A DNA stretch of 64,000 nt from assembly GCA_027257055.1 (NCBI GenBank), contig JAPVLO010000277.1, forward strand, positions 1,736,001 through 1,800,000, in the 5' to 3' direction. Positions 23,875-33,240 of the stretch are shown here, piece after piece. Source of the DNA: Cephalopachus bancanus. Taxonomy: Eukaryota > Chordata > Mammalia > Primates > Tarsiidae. A program made the translations under genes and the position numbers. The notes beneath the pieces were generated by a model. The model ran no database searches. It had not been told where the DNA came from and saw nothing but the letters and a program-made list of their open reading frames with translations. Each line of letters starts with the position of its first letter. Within the stretch, counting starts at the first letter, position 1.

Positions 23875-24440
23875 CAAGGATAAAGGAAATCAGTTAGCAG
23901 TGACCTAGGCAAGAGATGATGAGTTGTTTGGCTTAAGGTAGTAACAACAGAGGTGATGAGAATGGTCAGATTCTGGATGTATTTTAATAGTTGAGTGAAT
24001 TTGGCTGAATGATGGCTGGGCGACAGAGTAAGACTCCAACTCAAAAAAAAAAAAAGAAAGAAAAGGATGATGTTAAGGTTTTTGATGGGTTAGAGTTGCC
24101 ATTTAATCATCTGAGAAAGATTTTGTAAGCACATTTGTCAGGAAGCTCAGGAATTTGGTTTTGAGTATGCAGAGATACCTGTTTGGCCTCTAAGACGAGC
24201 TATCAAGTAGGCAGTTGTAATATAGAATGGTGGCGGGGGTCAGGGATCTGATCCTGATGGGAAATAGAAAATTTGGCATTGTCAGCAAAGATGGTAATTA
24301 AAGTTCTGAGATTGAATGACTTTCCCAAAGGAGTGAGTGTAGACAGAACCGAGCCCTGGAATGCTGTAACTCTAGAGGCCAGGAAGGCAGAAATCCAGCA
24401 AAGGGAGTGAGGAGGCCTGGTCAGTGGGAAAGAGAGAAAA
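23875..24440 (-). repeat. L2 LINE 3' fragment, antisense, with a tiny Alu remnant inside
   Basis: Reversed L2 order is seen: CTAGGCAAGAGATGATGAG, later ATCAAGTAGGCAGTTGTAAT, AGGAGTGAGTGTAGACAGAA and CCGAGCCCTGGAATGC. It is interrupted by the Alu 3' fragment at 24014-24063. Confidence 0.8.
24014..24063 (+). mobile_element. Severely 5'-truncated Alu (about 28 bp plus tail)
   Basis: Only the last part of an Alu is present (GGGCGACAGAGTAAGACTCC and an A-rich tail). Flanks GAATGATG (24007-24014) and GGATGATG (24065-24072) look like a slightly diverged TSD, so this is probably an independent insertion rather than a deletion product. Confidence 0.75.
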
Positions 24441-24836
24441 GCATGATAGTGTGGTTTGCATAGTTCTTGTTTTTAATAGGAAAAGCTCAATAAAGCATTT
24501 AGATTTCCTTTTACTTATTAACTTCATTCTAGTTTCTTATTTAACTTGTCCCGTATTAATTGGTGTAGCCTTAAAGACTGTCTTAAAAATATTAAAAAAA
24601 ATTTAAGACCACCTAAGTCTTAAATATTTTTTCCTCCATTGATAAACCAGACGTGTGTCTCTTTATGTGAAAACTGAAATAGAAAAATGCAATCTAATTT
24701 TGGTACAAACAATGTGTGGAAATAGCCATATCCTCCTTAGTTAACAGTACTGAAGTTTCAAGATACAACTGAATTATTTCGTCAAAGTTAAACTGACTTT
24801 CATAAAGTCTGCATTAACACTATGATACATTAGCTT

Positions 24837-25360
24837 TGTGGTGGACAGAATAATGGTTCCCCAGCAGTGTCCATGTTCTAATCCCCAGACTTATAAATAT
24901 GCTACCTCACAATGTGAAGGGAACTTTGAGGATGTGATTAAGTTAAGGATTCTGGGATGGGGCTATTAATCCTGAATTGTCTGGGTGGGTGGGCTCTCTC
25001 TACTCCCATGGGCCTTCTCAGTGAAGGAGGGAGGCAGGATGGTTGGAGTCAGAGATGTGAAGATGTTGTGCTGCTAGCTTTGGAGAGAAGAGAAGGGGCC
25101 ATGGCCCAGCGAATGTAACATGGTCCTTAGAAGCTGGAACAGGCCAACCAGAACCTAGAACCTTCCCTAGAGCTAGAACCTGGAATGACCCCATGAACCT
25201 CCAGAAGGAACACAGCCCTTCTGTTACCCTGATTTAGTCCAGTGAAACTCATTTAGGACTTTCTGGCCCCCACAACTATACCACAACAGATGTGTTATTT
25301 TTAGCCACTAGTAAGCATGTGGTCATTTGTTACAGCAGCAATGATGAAACTAGTACTAAA
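24837..25360 (+). mobile_element. MaLR-type solitary LTR (MLT1/MST-like)
   Basis: Starts TGTGGTGGACAGAATAATGG, continues with CATGTTCTAATCCCCAGACT, GATGTGATTAAGTTAAGGAT and AGCCCTTCTGTTACCCTGAT, and ends GTTACAGCAGCAATGATGAA. These are the words of a full-length mammalian MaLR LTR in sense orientation. No internal region is attached. Confidence 0.8.
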
Positions 25361-26695
25361 GTTTGGAAAAAATAAATAACTTGTTGAAGATGACATGATT
25401 ATAAAAGAACATGGTATAGAGCTTAGTCTTGAACTCAGCCAATGTGACTGCAAGGCATGTAGGACAGAGTAGCCACTTCCAGGCCAGCTGAACTTGACCA
25501 TAGTGTGGTACAGTGTATTGCACCTCATTAAGAAGTGGGGCTGTCAGAAAGGGAGTTGTTTAGTTGTGTAATTGAGGCTGTTTTAAATGATGTTTATCCA
25601 GATACCAACTAGAGTACCCTTTATTGTGTTATAACCCTCTTGTAGCAAACAATACACAAGACTAATTTACCATGATGTTGTTAAATATGTGTTAGGTAAC
25701 TGGTTGCCTCGATTTCTATGCCCACTAAACAAATATTTGATTATAATGTGACTTCCTGTGTGACATGCCTACATGGAAAGCATACCTTGAACAAGTGATT
25801 TCGTTGTCTGGTTCCCTTTGATTATATATCAACATGGTGTGTCAGGGTGCGGTGGGGTGGGGCACATACAGTGGCCACATCGCTCAGTCACCTTGACAGT
25901 GAATGGCAGTGAAGTTTTCACTGCCTTGTTGATCAGCATTCTGGTTTTCGTCCATAAAAGGGAGCCCAGAGATGGTTCTGTGCGTTAATAGATCATTTTG
26001 CTGACCCGGTGAGGATTAGCCTCTGAATCTTGGAAATTCAGCAAGTTGCTACAATCCTAAGGCCTCTTGTGAGGCATAAGATGTTTTTCTCAGGTAATGT
26101 GGCCCTGCTCTGCAAAGCTAAGAAGTAAACATGAGCGAGCAGAACAACAACAAAAAAAAACATTTCAAGATCTGGCTAGGTTGGAAAAATAGGCAAAAAA
26201 TAAGGGGAAATATAACATAAGAAAATGTAAGGTTTTGTAGTTCATCATTTAAAAAAACGCCAAATTGTAGACTGTAGAAGATCAGACCTAGCTGATACTT
26301 GCAAGAAAGATAAAGAGATGAATAGTTTCAGCAAGTTTATTGTGAGTTACTGGAAGGTTAGTACCAGAAAAGCAATATAGTGTTTGGCTGTATTGATAAA
26401 AGTATAGCATTCAGAACATAGGAGATAATCTGTTTTGTTGTACTTGGTACTAAGCATTTAAGGGAGTCTGGGACATTTTATGAGGGACTTTGGTAAACTG
26501 AGGAGTGATCAGGATGGTAAAGCATGTAGACACGAAGTCATATATGTAGAACAGTAGACAGAAATGGGAACATTTAGCCTGGAGAGGAATTTTGGATTGA
26601 GAAAAGGAACATAGTAGTTTTTTGCATGTACAGACTTTACAGTGCATTTAAGGAACAGGACTTTCTCTAGTTAGATCAAGAGATCAAAACTAGTG
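25361..26695. other. No gene recognised
   Basis: AT-rich. At about 26039-26090 a short open segment ends CTCAG/GTAATG, but its only open frame does not agree in phase with the candidate exon at 31036. Nothing else was recognised. Confidence 0.45.
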
Positions 26696-26699
26696 TCAA

Positions 26700-27190
26700 C
26701 AGGCAGAGATTACTAGAAAGACAAGATTCCATACACCTGTAGCAAACATTGGGTCACCTGTATATCCCTCTGCCTCTTCTCCTTCTTCCTCCTGCTGGAA
26801 CCTTGATTTTGTTATCTGCCTCTCTGCACAGCTTTGTCTCTCAAGAGAGGCAGACCTCAGCTGGTGGGGGTAGGAGGAAGTACAGCATGATCTCAATTGT
26901 TCAGGAGGGACCTGTTGTCCTTGCCAGTGATTGTAAGACTTGTACTAGGGGTCTGCAGACACAAATATTCCTTCCTGGTAAAAAGATTCCGAAGAGAAGA
27001 AATAATCACCCACTGGATATTGTCACGTCTGCACGAGAAGCCTAGAATGATGGGAGCCACCCTGAACCTATTGCTACACCAGTGTGCTGACGGCAGAATG
27101 AAAGAACTGGGGTCTTCAGTGCTGCACTATAGAAATAGCAAAGCTGTTGCCTGACCTGGGACTTTATATTGTTAAGCTGTAAAAAACAAA
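26700..27190 (+). mobile_element. Probable MLT1-type MaLR LTR fragment
   Basis: The 3' half shows GACGGCAGAATGAAAGAACT, GTGCTGCACTATAGAAATAG, TTGCCTGACCTGGGACTTTA and TTGTTAAGCTGTAAAA, which is the order at the end of MLT1 LTRs. The 5' half is poorly preserved. The open frames at 26749-27154 lie within it and are not genes. Confidence 0.5.
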
Positions 27191-30128
27191 TGAGTTGGCC
27201 TTTACTTGAAGTAGTTAGCACATTGTGGTGACGTTGATTTGTCCTGTATTGTATAGTACCAGAATGATTTCTGACAGACTGCTATGGTATGGAAAAGAAT
27301 GTTTTCCAGGAAGCAGTGTTTTTGATAAACACTCAATTGGCTGAGGGTTCTAGCATTGAGGAAAGTTTGGATTAGATGACCTGAGATCCTTTCTAACTAG
27401 AAGATCCAGGCTTTGCTATTCATTTATTCTAAAAACAAAATAACGAAGCAATCTGTGGCTGGGATGCCCTTACCCTCTCTGTGTTGTGCCTTCATAGCTC
27501 TCCAGGGACCTCTCTTTCCCCTGAGCGGTGAATGTGGAGCACTGTTTCTCATCATCTAAGTAGCCCATTTTCTTTTCTCTGAAGATGTTGACTATTGCTT
27601 TATCACTTCCAGAGAGAAGGAGGCGGGAAATAATTGTTGTAGTTGTAAAAGTGCTTTTCAGTTTTTAAGATGCACTGATTTATGGAAATAAGAAGGTCTC
27701 TGAATAGACATCACAGATTTTGTCTTATTGTAGTAACTTGAATATCTTAATCTTTTTAGCTTAGTTTTTCCTTTTGGAAAATAGACCAATCATTCCAGTC
27801 TTACTAGTGGTGGATGTTGGAGTACATTCTTATTATATTGAGGCCAAAATAAGTAGTTTATTATTAAATTGATGTCTCTACCCTTTGAATTTCAAGTGCA
27901 AATGAATCTATATTTTGAACATTAGCAGAAACATCAGATTTAAGTCGTTCTCAAGGTTTAATATTGGGTTGCCTTATTTTATTTTAGAAATAAGAAAAGT
28001 TTTGAATTCCGGTTTCAGTTCCCAGCATGCCCCAAATGTGTTTGGCAGAGGAAGTGAGAAGGGCTATCTGTATTGTTGTGAATCTTCCTTGGTTTCTTTT
28101 CTCATAAAGCTTACTTGGCTTAAGTTAGCAGGAAAATAAATTAACATAGGTGATATAGAAAAGTGACAATCGCCTATCGAGTGTTAGCACATTTCAGTTG
28201 GAAGGAGGGACTCAGGAATGGAGAAACTTGTTCTCTGGTGGCGTAACTGGTAGTTTGGTGGGCTTTTTTTCCTTCTGATTTGAGACTTCCGTTTCTTTAC
28301 CAGGCCCCGTCCTGTTATTAACACTTAGCCTTGTCCAGCCTCTGGTTACTCCACCTAACCTAACACAGTATCTTTAACTGTGGCAGACACCGAGCAGTCA
28401 GTAAGGGGAAGGTTCTCTCGGATCTTCCCGTCCTCTCTGTGTGAGGTGTTGCAGGAGGAATGGAGGGGGCTCTCGTCTTACTGGCAGGAAGCCATGTGGC
28501 TCTTCCCTGGGTGGTGGCAGTCTCCAGTTCATTTACACTGTGACTCTGCCCCAAAACTGAGCAGTTCTGTATCTTCTGCCTCGTAGGCTCCCGTCTGTTC
28601 CGTGGTAGTTCATCGCATGCTCAGCCACGGAATCGTGCTGGTTGGTCTCACGTGTAACGCTCCCTTCCCTTTTCTTCACAACAGCTGCAGAAACAACCTG
28701 GCATGTCGAAGACGTCCTTTGGCTCTGACGCGCCCCGCACTTGTCCCGTGGGCACAGTGGCCTCTGCACATGCAGGGGGTGGTCTGTGTTGGCCTGGCCT
28801 CTCTTGCTGCGCTTGCTTCAGCCCCGGTCCTCACCGGGTCCGTGAGGCCACATCTCGGGCCTGTGGCCCACGCTTGGTTTAGCGTTTCCCTGTGGCCGTC
28901 TGGAAATTCGTAAGAGTTATTTTCAAAGCGCCCTGCCTTCTCATTGTGCCGTGGATCCTGGGACCACGCAGCCGTTTTCTGTTCGTTGCCTGCTTTCTCC
29001 TCTGTTGGCTTCCGACTCCCCTTGGGGTCCCTGCGCTGCTCTCGCCCCGCCCCCCACGCTTCAAGCTCTGTGTTTCTTCGTCTTCGTTTCAGTTCACCCC
29101 AGCCAACCCTAAGGTGCTCTTGCGTTCACAGAGTTTGGGTCTTGTAACTGCTTGATCAGTTCACCAATCAATTGCATTACTTTCTGGAGCTTTGACACAG
29201 ACCTCTATTTTAATTGTTTTATTGTAGAAGTGCTTTTCTGTTGTTAAGGTACACTGGTTTATGGAAAGAAGAAAGTCCCTTTGAGTAATAATTGTTTCTT
29301 CAGCTTCGGCCTGTGACTTCTGTACTTCAGAAATATTTGTGCTTGTTTCTGGTTGATTACATTCTGAGTTTGAGATGTCACTGTATTCACGTGGAGTTGG
29401 TCCCAGAGATGATCTCAAAGTTTCTTTACAGTTGAAAGGTAGAAACTTAGCTATGTCCTGGTTTGCTGTTTTGCCAGACTGGGGAGGGTGTTTTGCCAGA
29501 CTTTAGTTTCCGCGTTGGTAAAATTCATACTCTAGATAGCAGACTTTCCTTCCTTGAATTATTAGAATATAATTTCATATATAAATGCCAAGAAATCAGA
29601 ATCATTCTTGTAGAGGAGATAGAAATAAATAAGTAGTAAATTGTGCTAGGAAGAAAGCTCAAGCAGGACAAGGAGGGGTCTATAAATTGGCTTAGATGGG
29701 ATGAGTAGACAGGACTGTTTTAGATAGGTGGGTCAGGGCAGTCTCCCGGGGAGTTAGCATGTAAGCAGATACTTTACTGAGATGAGGTGGCAAGATGAAC
29801 ATGACGAGGGAAGGGCAACCCCAGAAGAGAGAATGCACCTTTTCAGATGCTAGGTGGGGTCAGGCAGAGCTCATCAAGGGACTGTGGCAGTATGTGTTAT
29901 TTCCAATAATGCTTGGCAAGAAGCCAACATAAGAATAGTTTGCTTTGCGGGGGAAGCATATTGGATTTCTTCAAGTGATTCAGCCTCTTTAAAAATGTAA
30001 AATACAGATATTTATATATAGATATGTAGGAGTATATATAAATATATTTATGTATAAGTATCTCTCTATATAAATATATAGTCAAGTATTTAGACGCCCT
30101 CTGTATAGTTAAGTCTCTTAAACTCTGC
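27191..30128. other. No gene recognised; GC-rich island near 28370-29110
   Basis: The section 28370-29110 is clearly GC-richer than its surroundings, with scattered CpGs, acceptor-like sites (28695, 29091) and many overlapping frames on both strands. It could be an unrecognised repeat or a weak CpG-rich regulatory segment. No exon is called. Two related about 76-bp segments at 27631-27706 and 29211-29286 lie on either side of it. Confidence 0.4.
27631..29286 (+). repeat. Direct pair of a diverged about 76-bp unknown repeat
   Basis: The segment 27631-27706 (AAAGTGCTTTTCAGTTTTTA...ACTGATTTATGGAAATAAGA) and the segment 29211-29286 (GAAGTGCTTTTCTGTTGTTA...ACTGGTTTATGGAAAGAAGA) align along their whole length with moderate divergence. 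I do not recognise the family. It may be an old interspersed repeat or a local duplication. Confidence 0.65.
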
Positions 30129-30140
30129 ACACTTGAATTT

Positions 30141-30434
30141 ATTTTTTATATTTTGAGTCAGAGTCTCATCCTGTCACTTAGACTGGAGTGCGGTGGCATG
30201 ATCACAGCTACCGTAGCCTTGACCTGCTGGGCTCAGGCAATCCTTCTGCCTCAGCCTTCTAAGTAGCTGGAGCTACCGGTGTGTACCACCACTCCTGGCT
30301 AATTTATTTATTGTAGAGATGAGGTCTCACCAACTTGTCGAGGTTGGTCTCGAACCTCAGGGCTCAGACAGTCCTCTTGCCTTTGTCTACCAAAGTACTG
30401 GGATTACAGGTGTGAGCCACCACCGTGCCTAGCT
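30141..30434 (-). mobile_element. Alu SINE, antisense; first of two insertions at one site
   Basis: Runs from TTTTGAGTCAGAGTCTCATC to CACCACCGTGCCTAGCT. The target ACACTTGAATTT is present before (30129-30140) and after it (30435-30446). The left monomer has an older look (GGTGTGAGCCACC). Confidence 0.9.
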
Positions 30435-30446
30435 ACACTTGAATTT

Positions 30447-30580
30447 TTTTTTTTTTTGAGTCGGAGTCTCACTCTGTCACCCAGACTGGAGTGCAGTGGC
30501 TGCTCCTGGCTACCGCAGCCTTGACCTGCTGGGCTCCAGCGATCCTTCCACCTCAGCCTTCCAAGTAGCCGGAACTACAT
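30447..30580 (-). mobile_element. Half-length Alu, antisense; second insertion at the same target
   Basis: Only the 3' monomer is present (T-run, GAGTCGGAGTCTCACTCTGT, to CCGGAACTACAT). It is flanked by ACACTTGAATTT at 30435-30446 and 30581-30592, so the same 12-bp target appears three times in a row around two Alus. Confidence 0.9.
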
Positions 30581-30592
30581 ACACTTGAATTT

Positions 30593-31035
30593 TTAACCAC
30601 CATATTATGAGCTATGATTATTTTTATTCTTAGTTCCAAATTGAGGTTGGTGATGGTATTATTGAAGGAACTCCATCGAGCTACACATTGTAGCTGATGG
30701 TCTTAAGGGTGAGGCTTATCTTTGTGCAGTGTGCTACTTTGGCTGGCTGCCTGTCCAGTATGAAGTCGAAAAGCAGATTTTTAGGTTAGAGTATTTGTCA
30801 AAAAAGAGTTCCCTAATAAAAATCTTTAGTTTGTTTTAAATATAATGACAAGATCCGCAATCAGTTGGTTGTTGGCAACTTAAAGTAAATGTCAAGAAAA
30901 ATGTGGTAAATAGTTTTGTTTATGTGTAGTGCGTGGGCTTGTAAAGTTTAATCACTTAAATTTTAATTTAGCGTGTTAGTGGACTTGTTTATTTCATTGC
31001 TAAATAATGAATTGTGTTTGCTTTTTCTTGCCTAG
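30593..31035. other. Exon-like non-coding segment (30634-30708) upstream of the candidate gene exons
   Basis: A good acceptor (ATTATTTTTATTCTTAG, ending 30633) is followed by 75 bases to CTTAAGG/GTGAGG. All three frames contain a stop: frame 1 is open for 19 codons, then TAG. An AATAAA signal lies at 30815-30820. It could be an alternative 3' exon or chance. Confidence 0.3.
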
Positions 31036-31096
31036 TTTTTTCCTGGAAACAGAATCAGCTGTCACCAAATATTAGTGAGGGCTCAAGAAACATTAG
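31036..31096 (+). CDS. Candidate internal coding exon of an unidentified gene (exon A)
   Basis: A 61-bp segment lies between a strong acceptor (GCTTTTTCTTGCCTAG, ending 31035) and a donor ATTAG/GTGATT. One frame is open throughout and gives FFPGNRISCHQILVRAQETL, ending with one extra base. That spare G combines with the first two bases of the next candidate exon (35865) to make a glutamate codon, so the phases agree. No domain is recognised, no upstream exon could be attached with confidence, and a segment this short is open by chance fairly often. It is supported mainly by phase agreement with the two exons downstream. Confidence 0.35.
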
Positions 31097-31982
31097 GTGA
31101 TTTGAATGAGTCTGCTGATTAGCACCACAGCTTTAAGTGTCGTGGCTTAATATCTAAAGAATAGCCTCTTTTCTAAAAAACGCGAATGGAAAATTTTCAA
31201 AATCTTAGCTGTGCTGGAGGTTATAGTCAGCAATGACACACTGTAATTGTTAGACTTGTTTGTCACTTTTGGGAGTTGAGGGACCCCTGCGTGCCCAAAT
31301 CTGGTCCAGCTGGGGGGATTGTGCCTCGTGTTGTCCTGCCAAACAGTTCAGCTGTATAACTGAAGAATTCTGTCTCTGGCTAGTGTTGATGTGGGGCAGA
31401 CGTGAGCACTGTAAAGCGGACAGATCGTTGTTGTGTGGCACGTTTTGCTTTGCCTCCTGCCTGGGAGACTGATTTTCTTCAGCGACATTCTGCTGGGAGT
31501 CCTGGCCAGTTGTATGCACTTTGTCATCGTGGGTGTCACATAAAATGGCAAGATCGTGCTTTTGAAGGAAGATCACGGGGGAAGCCCGGCAGGAGCAGCT
31601 TGACCGACTTGGCCATCTCTCTAGAGTGGAAGGAGTACCAAGCAACTGATGGCTCCTGCTGTGCTGTGAACTATCCCGTTGAGTCCTTAAGAGTGAACTC
31701 CAAGCCCTGGGACATGCCCCTCATTTGTAGGAGTCAGGAGTGGAGGCATACTTTGCAGGGCGGTCTGCAGACTGAAGAACGCTGCAAGAGGCCTGCAGGG
31801 CCAGGTGAGAGAAGCACAGAGCCCATGCCAGGTGAGAGAGCCAGCAAAAACACCGCTGTGGTTCTGGCCGGAGCGGATTCTCTTACTCGCAGAGTGGCTT
31901 GTGATAGACCTGACTCACAACTGTCAGTCCCTTTCTGGTTTGGGAAACTCAGTCCATAGGCTTTTGAAAGGCTGACGTAGTA
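31097..31982. other. Intron-like stretch with overlapping open frames on both strands
   Basis: Between 31250 and 31960 the base composition is more balanced, and two frames are open on opposite strands: 185 codons at 31402-31959 (+) and 131 codons at 31250-31645 (-). Neither resembles a family I know and neither has initiation or splice support. It may be an old processed pseudogene or an unrecognised repeat. If the candidate gene is real, this lies in its first visible intron. Confidence 0.35.
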
Positions 31983-31992
31983 AAGCATTCTT

Positions 31993-32252
31993 TCTTTTTT
32001 CTTTTCTTGAGGCAGGGAATCCCTCTGTTGCTGGGGCTGGAGCGCAGTTCTTTTTTTGAGGCAGGGAATCCCTCTGTTGCTGGCACAATCATGGCTCACC
32101 ACAGCCTCGAACTCCTGGCCTCAGGCGTTCTGCCTCAGCCAGTCACTGGGACTACAGGTGCCACCATGCCTGGCTAAATTTTTTATTTTTTTGTAGAGAT
32201 GGGGTCTTGCCGCATTGCCCAGGCTGTTGTCAAACCCCTGGGCTCAAGCATT
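31993..32252 (-). mobile_element. Old Alu-related SINE, antisense, with internal duplication
   Basis: AluJ/FLAM-like words occur in reverse (ACAATCATGGCTCACCACAG, TTTTTTGTAGAGATGGGGTC). A 28-bp block, TTGAGGCAGGGAATCCCTCT..., is present twice at 32007-32034 and 32056-32083. AAGCATTCTT occurs on both sides (31983 and 32246), but on the right this is partly native Alu sequence. Confidence 0.75.
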
Positions 32253-32469
32253 CTTGAAAACATTTTTGTTACAATAGTAGTAATTGTTCATGGCACAAAA
32301 ATTATACTGTAAACCTAGAGGGTAGCAAGTAAAAAGCTCTGATGCCATTCTCTTCTGCTTTTCGGGTCCTTGGGCAGCTCTTTCATGGTTTGTGTTTTCT
32401 TCTTGCATTCCTTCCCCCCTCCTTTTCTTACTTTTATCTCTTGCCCTCCTTTTAAAAAATAGCGTTCCT

Positions 32470-33240
32470 GAAATGAGTGTATATGTCTGTTGGGCAGCAT
32501 CATTTATGCACTTAATAATGTATGCAGGGCACTTTTCCACAGTTGCGTGAGAGAAAAACACTTCCTTTTTTAACCAGCTTCCTTGACAGGTATTAGGATT
32601 GTTTTTCAGATTAAAAATATCTATCTCTATATAGATGGATAGATAGATTAATAGTTCTTTTGTAGTGTAGCTGTTATAAACAATCTCATACAAATATTTG
32701 TGCTTACGTGTGAGAAGAAATGTGAAAGACTTTGTCTTGGAAGTCAAGTTTCTGGGCCAAAATCTTATGGATTTTAAAATTTGGGGAGATAATGCCATTT
32801 TTCTTCCAAAAATTAGTACTTTGTGTATCTTTCCCAGTGCTCTATTTGAGTACCTGGGTCCCCATGCTCACCATCATCATTGGCAATCTGTTCATATCTC
32901 ATTTTGGTTTGCATTTCTTTAGTTTTGAGTGGGTTTGAAGATATTTTCATATATTAGTCTTTTTTTCTTGAATTATCTGCAGTTACTGCGTATTTTTCAT
33001 TAGGTTGTTTATCTTTTTCTTAGCAATTTGTGAGAACTCTTAATATTTGCTACACTTTTCTTTAGCTTATTGTTTGCTTATGAGTGAGTTTTTGGTGAAA
33101 AAATTTTTAAAAACTGTGTCCTGTTTTGGCTTTTAGGTTTTTGTCTTTTAGGTTTTAATTAAGTCCTGTGCTTTAAAATGTATTTTAAAACATTTTGCCT
33201 ATGTTTTCTTCAAGTATTCTTATAGTTTCACATTTCTAGT
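32470..33240 (-). mobile_element. Probable HAL1/L1 LINE fragment, antisense
   Basis: Reversed LINE-like words: CAGGGCACTTTTCCACAG, GTAGCTGTTATAAACAATCT, AGTTTCTGGGCCAAAATCTT, CATTTTGGTTTGCATTTCTT and AGCAATTTGTGAGAACTCTT. This pattern is typical of HAL1 or old L1M in antisense. The 184-codon minus-strand frame at 32244-32798 crosses the edge of two repeats and is not a gene. Confidence 0.55.

Noticed and set aside
32244..32798. 184-codon minus-strand open frame
   Set aside because: It crosses from an Alu-like SINE into a HAL1/L1-like repeat and has no splice sites.
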